NCBI RefSeq assembly: GCF_016597815.1
Contig: NZ_VCHA01000001.1
Span: forward strand, 558,001 to 622,000
Direction: 5' to 3'
Origin: Marinobacter sp. DY40_1A1
GTDB lineage: Bacteria; Pseudomonadota; Gammaproteobacteria; Pseudomonadales; Oleiphilaceae
Length of the DNA stretch: 64,000 nucleotides
Below are positions 58,403 through 64,000 of the stretch, in pieces. How positions within the stretch are numbered: position 1 is the stretch's first letter; each line of letters starts with the position of its first letter. The notes below the pieces were generated by a model. It saw only the letters and a list, made by a program, of their open reading frames with translations, did not search any database and was not told the DNA's origin. Both the position numbers and the translations under genes were made by a program.

Positions 58403-59665
58403 ATGAGTCAGGCACAGTTTGTCATTCAGTCGGTGGAGCATGAGGCCCAGGCCAATGCGGCGGCGGATGCTAACGATAAGGTTAGGGCGTTGTTTCCGCA
58501 GCAGGATGATGAGGCGGTGGATTCTGCGCTGGAGATGTTTAACCAGATGTCGCGGCAGATTACCGATTCATATCGCACGCTGGAGTCGCGGGTTAACCAG
58601 TTGTCTGGCGAATTGAGCCAGGAGTCTCTGCAGCGTCAGCAGGAGCTGGAAGAGAAGGAGCAGTTGGCTGATCGGCTTTCTACTCTTTTGAAAGCTCTGC
58701 CAGCGGGTGTGGTGGTTCTGGACAGTCAGGGTGTGGTGTCCCAGAGTAATCCGGCAGCGGCTGCGTTGTTGGGTGAGCCTTTGGACGGTGAGCGCTGGGT
58801 GGATGTGATTCGCCGTTGTTTCTCGCCACGCCGGGATGATGGTCACGAGGTGTCTTTGAAAGATGGGCGCCGGGTGAGCATTGAAATTCGTACCATGGAA
58901 AACCAGCCAGGGCAGCTGATTCTGCTGACCGATCAGACAGAAACCCGTCATCTGCAATCACAGCTTGCTCACGCACAGCGGCTTTCCGCCATGGGCAAGA
59001 TGGTTGCGTCGCTTGCGCACCAGATTCGTACCCCTTTGTCTGCGGCTATTCTCTATGGCGGTCACTTAACCCAGGATGATCTGGATGAGGAGATGCGCCA
59101 GCGTTGTGCATCCCGCTTGATGTCAAGGCTTACCCACCTGGAGCAGCAGGTGCGGGATATGTTGATTTTTGCCCGGGGCGAAACCCGGTTGGCGGAGGAG
59201 CTTTCTGCCGCAACACTGGTTTCGGCTCTGGAATCTGCACTGGATGGAATCAAGCCAGCATCCGGTTCGGATGTGATGCTAAAGAATGATGTGCCAGCGG
59301 ATTGTCGGTTGATGTGTAACCGGGATGCGTTGGTGGGCGCCTGTACCAATCTGGTGAATAACAGTCTTGAAGCGGGTGCAACCGCCGTAGCTGTTCAGGT
59401 TACTTTGGACGCGGGCGAGCTACTGATTCGTGTTCTGGATAACGGCCCGGGCTTTGCCAAAGCGGAAGCTGGCAGGCTTGCAGAAGCTTTTTACACAACG
59501 AAATCTCACGGCACCGGGCTTGGCCTGGCGGTTGTGCAGGCCGTTGTCAAAGCGCATCAAGGGCAGTTTTCTATTGATTCGCCAGAGCAGGGCGGTGCTG
59601 TTGCAACTCTGCGTCTGCCGCTTTTGCGTAGCCCTTCCCGTAACCTTTCTCGTAAGACCGTTTAA
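58403..59665 (+). CDS. fleS: Flagellar two-component sensor kinase FleS
   Basis: This 420-residue cytoplasmic histidine kinase has a coiled-coil N-terminus (about 45-95) and a PAS domain (about 95-185, LPAGVVVLDSQGVVSQSNPAA). Its H box has His206 (ASLAHQIRTPLSA), and the HATPase domain shows NLVNNSLEAGA (N box) and DNGPGFAK with the HGTGLGLAVV G2 box. There are no membrane segments. It phosphorylates FleR, encoded 12 nt downstream, to switch on mid-stage flagellar genes. The start at 58403 is chosen because a sigma-54 promoter lies between it and an earlier in-frame start. Confidence 0.93.
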   Translation: MSQAQFVIQSVEHEAQANAAADANDKVRALFPQQDDEAVDSALEMFNQMSRQITDSYRTLESRVNQLSGELSQESLQRQQELEEKEQLADRLSTLLKALPAGVVVLDSQGVVSQSNPAAAALLGEPLDGERWVDVIRRCFSPRRDDGHEVSLKDGRRVSIEIRTMENQPGQLILLTDQTETRHLQSQLAHAQRLSAMGKMVASLAHQIRTPLSAAILYGGHLTQDDLDEEMRQRCASRLMSRLTHLEQQVRDMLIFARGETRLAEELSAATLVSALESALDGIKPASGSDVMLKNDVPADCRLMCNRDALVGACTNLVNNSLEAGATAVAVQVTLDAGELLIRVLDNGPGFAKAEAGRLAEAFYTTKSHGTGLGLAVVQAVVKAHQGQFSIDSPEQGGAVATLRLPLLRSPSRNLSRKTV

Positions 59666-59677
59666 TCGGAGGCAACC

Positions 59678-61156
59678 ATGGCCAAGGCCCAGATACTGAT
59701 TGTTGAAGATGACCGTGACCTGCGGGAGGCGCTGGTAACCACTCTGGAGCTGGCAAAGTTCCGCGTGCGCGAAGCTTCCAATGCCCATGAGGCGCTGGTG
59801 CGTCTGGCAGAGGCGCCAGTCGATATGGTGGTCAGCGATGTAAACATGCCCGGCCTCTCCGGCCATGAATTGCTGGGAGAGGTGCAGCGGCTGTACCCGG
59901 GCTTGCCGATGATGCTGATCACAGCCTACGGCCAAATTAGCCACGCGGTTTCTGCCATGCAATCCGGTGCAGTGGATTATTTGGTGAAACCATTCGAGCC
60001 CAAGGTGTTGGTTGATGCCGTTACCAAGGTAGTCGGCGGCAGTCGCCCGAAGTCTGGCGATGAGCCAGTAGCTGAAGACCCCGCCAGTAAGCGCATATTT
60101 CAACTGGCAGCCAAGGTGGCTGGCAGTGATTCTACGGTGATGATTTCCGGCGAGAGCGGTACCGGTAAAGAAGTGCTGGCCAGGTACATCCATCAGCAGT
60201 CGCCCCGGGCGGAACAGCCGTTTGTGGCTATTAACTGCGCGGCTATTCCCGAGAACATGCTTGAAGCGATTCTGTTCGGCCATGAAAAAGGTGCCTTTAC
60301 CGGTGCGATTGCATCAGCCCCAGGTAAATTTGAACAAGCTAATGGCGGAACGATTTTACTGGATGAAGTGTCAGAGATGGATCCGGCTCTGCAATCCAAA
60401 TTGCTTCGTGTTCTGCAAGAGCGGGAAGTGGAGCGGGTAGGCGGGCGCAAAACCATCTCCCTGGATGTGCGCGTAATTGCGACCACCAACCGGGATCTGG
60501 CAGATTTTGTGCGGGAAGGCCGGTTCCGGGAAGACCTTTACTATCGGTTGAGTGTATTCCCTATGCATTGGCAGCCATTGAGGGAGCGCCCTCTGGATAT
60601 ATTGCCCATGGCAACCTATTTGCTGAAGAAGCACTGTCGCAAGATGAAACTGACCGGCATCAGCTTTGCTGCGGATGCCCGCAACGCTCTGGTTCAACAC
60701 AGCTGGCCTGGCAACGTGCGGGAGCTGGATAATGCCATCCAGCGCTCTCTGGTTCTGCATCAGGGTAACGTGATTCACGCGGGCGACCTGTGTCTCGATA
60801 TGGGCACAAGCGGACGCTTCGATGGCCACGCGGTTGCATCAGCAGCCCCGGCAACGGTTGCAGCTGGTATTGAAGAATCTTTTCCACAACATCAGGGGCA
60901 GCCTGCTTCGGCAGCATTTCCATCACGAGTCCATGAAACAGACGACCCCGCCCCTGCCATGGTTGAAGCGGGGACCTTGGGAGATGATCTGCGCCAGCAA
61001 GAGTTTCGTATCATCATCCAGACGCTAAAAAGTGAGCGGGGTCGCCGCAACAGGGCGGCGGAACAGTTGGGTATCAGCCCCAGAACACTGAGATACAAGT
61101 TGGCTCAGATGCGCGATGCCGGAATAGACCTGGATGCTGAGCTGGCTATGGCGTAA
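59678..61156 (+). CDS. fleR: Flagellar sigma-54 response regulator FleR
   Basis: This 492-residue response regulator has a receiver domain with phospho-acceptor D54 (VVSDVNMPG) and K104. Its AAA+ domain has Walker A GESGTGKE at 158-165 and GAFTGA at 205-210. The C-terminal Fis-type HTH is GRRNRAAEQLGISPRTLRYKLAQ. Phosphorylated by FleS, it activates sigma-54 promoters of basal body and hook genes. It is co-transcribed with fleS (12 nt gap) and followed by a strong terminator. Confidence 0.95.
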   Translation: MAKAQILIVEDDRDLREALVTTLELAKFRVREASNAHEALVRLAEAPVDMVVSDVNMPGLSGHELLGEVQRLYPGLPMMLITAYGQISHAVSAMQSGAVDYLVKPFEPKVLVDAVTKVVGGSRPKSGDEPVAEDPASKRIFQLAAKVAGSDSTVMISGESGTGKEVLARYIHQQSPRAEQPFVAINCAAIPENMLEAILFGHEKGAFTGAIASAPGKFEQANGGTILLDEVSEMDPALQSKLLRVLQEREVERVGGRKTISLDVRVIATTNRDLADFVREGRFREDLYYRLSVFPMHWQPLRERPLDILPMATYLLKKHCRKMKLTGISFAADARNALVQHSWPGNVRELDNAIQRSLVLHQGNVIHAGDLCLDMGTSGRFDGHAVASAAPATVAAGIEESFPQHQGQPASAAFPSRVHETDDPAPAMVEAGTLGDDLRQQEFRIIIQTLKSERGRRNRAAEQLGISPRTLRYKLAQMRDAGIDLDAELAMA

Positions 61157-61185
61157 AACCGAATTATCGTAGTACCCCTTCATTC

Positions 61186-61208
61186 GGCACCCTATGGGTG
61201 CCTTTTTT
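61186..61208 (+). terminator. Intrinsic terminator of fleSR
   Basis: GGCACCC and GGGTGCC pair around a TAT loop and are followed by TTTTTT. Confidence 0.93.
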
Positions 61209-61305
61209 ATGGCTGCGTGCCTCATACTGTTCAATTTCACACCAGTTCTCTGCAGGCCCCATTTCGCGGTGTTGTAGGTGACCTGTCCTTGCTGTGTTAA
61301 CAATC

Positions 61306-61328
61306 TTATCCACAGGTATTGTGGGTAA
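61306..61328. promoter_or_regulatory. Facing DnaA-box-like pair upstream of fliE
   Basis: TTATCCACA (61306-61314, a perfect DnaA box) and TGTGGGTAA (61320-61328, one mismatch on the other strand) face each other 5 nt apart. It lies about 115-135 nt upstream of the predicted fliE start, where a sigma-54 activator would bind. Either protein could be the ligand. Confidence 0.4.
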
Positions 61329-61415
61329 TTTAATTCTGTCAAAACTCTGTCGCTGTGGAACGTCTGTCTTTAGTTGGCGCTCATAACATTATGTAAATTA
61401 AGGGTAAAGTAATCC

Positions 61416-61431
61416 TGGCCTGACCATTGCT
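61416..61431 (+). promoter_or_regulatory. Sigma-54 promoter of the fliE operon
   Basis: TGGCCTGACCATTGCT keeps the GG and the full TTGCT with correct spacing; two positions of the -24 element differ from TGGCACG. The predicted leader is about 55 nt. Confidence 0.8.
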
Positions 61432-61496
61432 TAGACTTAATCAATACAGTTAGATCAGCAAGCCAGCCCCTGTCGGGGTGGTGTCAGGAGAAAGTT

Positions 61497-61865
61497 ATGG
61501 TTCAGCGTGCCGACATCAACAGTGTTCTTTCCGATATCCGCGCACTGCGTTCGCAAATGAATCAGAACCAGCGTGTTGACCAGGATTTATCAGTACGTGG
61601 CCGTATTGATGGGCCGCGACAGGTTGATCAAACCCAGGAGACTAGCAGCTTCGGTAACATGCTGAGCAAGGCCGTTAACAATGTGAACGAGGTTCAGCAG
61701 GAAGCCAATTCATTGCGTACGGCCTACGATATGGGCGACCCCACTGTGGATATTACCCGAGTGATGATTGCAGCCCAGAAATCTACGGTGTCTTTTGAGG
61801 CCTTAACCCAGGTGCGTAACCGGGTGGTCAGGGCGTACGAAGACATCATGAATATGCCAATCTGA
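61497..61865 (+). CDS. fliE: Flagellar hook-basal body protein FliE
   Basis: This 122-residue FliE is the adaptor joining the MS ring to the rod. The conserved C-terminal half is visible: SSFGNMLSKAVNNVNEVQQE, then DPTVDITRVMIAAQKSTVSFEALTQVRN and AYEDIMNMPI. It is the first gene of the fliEFG operon behind a sigma-54 promoter, with a GGAG ribosome binding site. Confidence 0.95.
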   Translation: MVQRADINSVLSDIRALRSQMNQNQRVDQDLSVRGRIDGPRQVDQTQETSSFGNMLSKAVNNVNEVQQEANSLRTAYDMGDPTVDITRVMIAAQKSTVSFEALTQVRNRVVRAYEDIMNMPI

Positions 61866-61880
61866 TAACGGAGCACAGAC

Positions 61881-63581
61881 ATGGCCAGCGTTCCCGCAGA
61901 AACAGTCCCGAATATGCCAGCCACGCAGGGTGGCGGTGGCTCCGAAAGCAGCAGTGACTTGTTTATGGGCTTTAACCGCCTGAACCTGCTGCGACAGGTT
62001 GGCCTTATGGTGGGGCTTGCTGCCAGTGTTGCACTGGGCCTCGCAGTTGTACTTTGGGCGCAGGAGCCGAACTATCAGCCAGTGGTGGGGGATTTGTCTG
62101 CGTACAACCCTCAGGACGTAACCGCCATTCTCGACAGTAATGGTATCGATTATAAAATGGATACGCGCACTGGTGCTCTGCTGGTGCCTTCCGAGCAGGT
62201 ATATACAGCCCGGCTTAAATTGGCGGCCGAGGGCGTTACAGATCAAAAAACCATGGGTTACGAACTGCTCGACAAAGATCGTGGCCTGGGTACCTCCCAG
62301 TTTATGGAAACGGTCAGCTACCGTCGTGGCCTTGAGGGAGAACTGGCGCGCACCATCAGCAGTATGCGTGGCGTGCGCGCTGCCAGGGTTCACTTGGCTA
62401 TACCCGAGCGTTCTGTATTTGTGCGGGATGCCCGTGATCCTACCGCCTCGGTGTTTCTGGAAGTTTTTGCAGGGCGCCGTCCGGAGCAGGAACAGATTGC
62501 AGCGATCGTCAATCTGGTAGCCGGCAGTATTCCAATGATGAACAAGGACCATGTCACGGTTGTTGATCAGAACGGGAATTTACTGACTGGTAAAACCACT
62601 CGCGGCGATGGCGAGCGCATGCAGGATCAATACGAGTACACCTCGCGCCTGGAAGAGCGTCTTACGCGCCGCGTTGCCTCTTTAATCGCACCTATTGTTG
62701 GCGAAGGCCGGTACCGGGCCGAAGTCTCTGCAGATCTGGATTTTTCCTCAGTTGAGCAGGCAGAGGAGCTGTTTAATCCGGAGCAGCAAGCTGTGCGCAG
62801 TGAGCGCGATTTAACAGAGCAGCGCGTTGCCGGATTTAACGGTGGTGTGCCGGGTGCTCTGTCTAATCAGCCTCCCGCTAACGCCACAGTGCCTGAACAG
62901 GTTAATGCTCAAGCGGGCGCTGCAGAGGATGGAGTACCAGCGCAGCCGCCAGTGAATGTGCGCAAGGAAACAACACGAAATTATGAGATGGACCGTACGG
63001 TCAGTTACACGCGGCAGGAGTTGGGGCGCGTAAGGCGTGTAACGGTAGCACTGGCTGTTGACGACATGAAAGTGGTCAATCCGGATACCGGCGCGGTAAC
63101 CTATGAAGCCTGGCCCGAGCAGGAATTGCAGCGCCTGAGCATGCTTGTGCGGGATGCTGTAGGCTATTCTGCTGCACGGGGTGACAGTGTAACTGTAATG
63201 AATACAGCGTTTGCCCCGGAAGAAGCTTACGAGTTTGAAACTCCCGGGTTCTGGGAACAGCCCTGGTTTTGGGATCTCATGAAGCAGGTTTTGGCTGGTC
63301 TGGTGATATTGGTATTGGTGCTAGGCCTGTTGCGTCCAACATTGAAGAGCCTGTCTGGTGGCGCTCAGCGTGCCCGGAGTGGGGATTCCGATTTGGATGG
63401 TTATGATGACGAGGGTGGAAACGATGCTTTGCGACAAGCATTGACCTCGCAGGACGACTTGCTTTTGCCGGGCGCGACAGACAGCTATGATAGACAACTG
63501 AATGCTCTTAAAGGCCTGATTGCCGAAGATCCGGCGAGGGTTTCTCAGGTGATGCGCCAGTGGGTGAATGTTGATGACTGA
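61881..63581 (+). CDS. fliF: Flagellar MS-ring protein FliF
   Basis: This 566-residue FliF forms the MS ring in the inner membrane, the base of the flagellar motor. It has two membrane segments (about 35-55 and 460-480, LAGLVILVLVLGLLRP). The periplasmic YscJ/FliF domain includes TSQFMETVSYRRGLEGELARTI near residues 133-154 and the RVHLAIPERSVF block. The cytoplasmic C-terminal tail, which binds FliG, ends AEDPARVSQVMRQWV. It overlaps fliG by 8 nt. Confidence 0.95.
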   Translation: MASVPAETVPNMPATQGGGGSESSSDLFMGFNRLNLLRQVGLMVGLAASVALGLAVVLWAQEPNYQPVVGDLSAYNPQDVTAILDSNGIDYKMDTRTGALLVPSEQVYTARLKLAAEGVTDQKTMGYELLDKDRGLGTSQFMETVSYRRGLEGELARTISSMRGVRAARVHLAIPERSVFVRDARDPTASVFLEVFAGRRPEQEQIAAIVNLVAGSIPMMNKDHVTVVDQNGNLLTGKTTRGDGERMQDQYEYTSRLEERLTRRVASLIAPIVGEGRYRAEVSADLDFSSVEQAEELFNPEQQAVRSERDLTEQRVAGFNGGVPGALSNQPPANATVPEQVNAQAGAAEDGVPAQPPVNVRKETTRNYEMDRTVSYTRQELGRVRRVTVALAVDDMKVVNPDTGAVTYEAWPEQELQRLSMLVRDAVGYSAARGDSVTVMNTAFAPEEAYEFETPGFWEQPWFWDLMKQVLAGLVILVLVLGLLRPTLKSLSGGAQRARSGDSDLDGYDDEGGNDALRQALTSQDDLLLPGATDSYDRQLNALKGLIAEDPARVSQVMRQWVNVDD

Positions 63582-64000
63582 TCAATCCGGAGCGCCAGGT
63601 GCTGATGCACCTAAAGCGCCTCAGAGGAAAATTCCTCGGGTAGAGCAGGCGGCGATTCTGCTGATGTCTCTGGGCGAGGCAGATGCTGCTGAAGTGCTCA
63701 AGCATATGGGGCCCAAAGAGGTCCAGCGGGTAGGTGTTGCCATGGCTCAGATGAAGGATGTGAGCAAAGGCGATGTAACCTATGTGCTCAATCAGTTTGT
63801 GGATGCAGTGGGTGGCCAGACCGGGCTTGGCGTTGGCAATGATGATTATATTCGCGCCATGCTGACACAGGCTCTTGGTGACGATAAAGCTGCGAGCCTG
63901 ATTGATCGCATTCTTATCGGTGGCAATACCACCGGCCTGGACACGCTTAAATGGATGGAGCCAAGAGCTGTCGGTGATATTATCCGCTATGAGCACCCGC
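63574..64000 (+). CDS. fliG: Flagellar motor switch protein FliG (partial, right edge)
   Basis: The ATG at 63574 overlaps the end of fliF by 8 nt, and 142 codons are present before the edge. The N-terminal domain is clear: RVEQAAILLMSLGEADAAEV, then LKHMGPKEVQRVGVAMAQM and, further on, FIDRILIG-like LIDRILIGGN. The end of the visible part, LKWMEPRAVGDIIRYEHP, is the start of the conserved EHPQ segment of the middle domain. FliG couples the MS ring to the stator and CheY-controlled switch. Confidence 0.93.
   Translation, partial: MTDQSGAPGADAPKAPQRKIPRVEQAAILLMSLGEADAAEVLKHMGPKEVQRVGVAMAQMKDVSKGDVTYVLNQFVDAVGGQTGLGVGNDDYIRAMLTQALGDDKAASLIDRILIGGNTTGLDTLKWMEPRAVGDIIRYEHP

Larger units (their letters stand above)
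61157..61496. other. Gene-free region between fleR and fliE
   Basis: These 340 nt contain the fleR terminator (61186-61208), a near-palindrome made of two facing DnaA-box-like sequences (61306-61328) and the sigma-54 promoter of fliE (61416-61431). No gene was found. Confidence 0.6.

Noticed and set aside
61306..61314. The perfect DnaA box as part of a replication origin
   Set aside because: There is no cluster of boxes, no AT-rich unwinding region and no dnaA, dnaN, gidA or parAB nearby.

Overview
The window looks like a chromosomal segment of a motile marine gammaproteobacterium, most like Marinobacter or a close relative. The reasons are a Pseudomonas-type flagellar regulatory cascade (FleQ, FleSR), a lexA-sulA pair followed by the small genes found there in pseudomonads, a type II secretion N-C-D cluster, CysJI sulfite reductase, and TamA/TamB. 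This assignment rests on gene content and recognition of protein families; no search was run. Nothing points to a large mobile element, prophage or CRISPR array.

Layout. 1-800: the edge of a ParD-type antitoxin and a HigB/HigA module whose toxin carries an internal deletion. 800-9153: a flagellar filament block with two flagellins, a Maf-type flagellin glycosyltransferase between them, then FlaG, the cap FliD and the chaperone FliS. Promoters are legible: sigma-54 for flagellin 1, sigma-28 for flagellin 2 and for fliDS. 9313-56213: about 47 kb of mostly housekeeping genes. These include argG, a MazF-type toxin-antitoxin pair, an AraC regulator, a c-di-GMP-type response regulator, yajQ, ampG, an alkyltransferase-like protein, fxsA, groESL behind a sigma-32 promoter, gspNCD, a LemA/M48 protease pair, a GGDEF-EAL protein, sodB behind a perfect FNR/Anr box, purKE, tRNA-Val/Asp/Val, a two-domain FabG divergent from a thiolase, initiator tRNA-Met, SQR divergent from cysJI, an amidase with a voltage-sensor-like protein, tamAB, an amidoligase/glutamine-amidohydrolase pair, and lexA-sulA. 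56303-64000: the second flagellar block with a FliT-like protein, fleQ, fleS, fleR, fliE, fliF and the start of fliG, with sigma-54 promoters before fleS and fliE.

The most unusual signal is not a gene. Five intergenic sites (near 10.6, 11.4, 30.45, 31.2 and 35.5 kb) carry a long hairpin of one architecture. Each has 21-28 bp arms that are perfect or nearly so but whose outer parts differ between copies, enclosing a conserved 53-55 nt loop that itself forms two small hairpins around TCC(C/A/G)TG cores. Arms vary while their pairing is kept; the loop is conserved.

Other points of interest: an apparent ATT start codon for ampG; an amidoligase overlapping a class I glutamine-amidotransferase-like hydrolase; a LemA partner protease with a C-terminal TerB-like segment; sulfide oxidation divergent from sulfide-producing sulfite reduction across an AT-rich region with operator-like repeats; and palindromes upstream of all three sigma-54 promoters.
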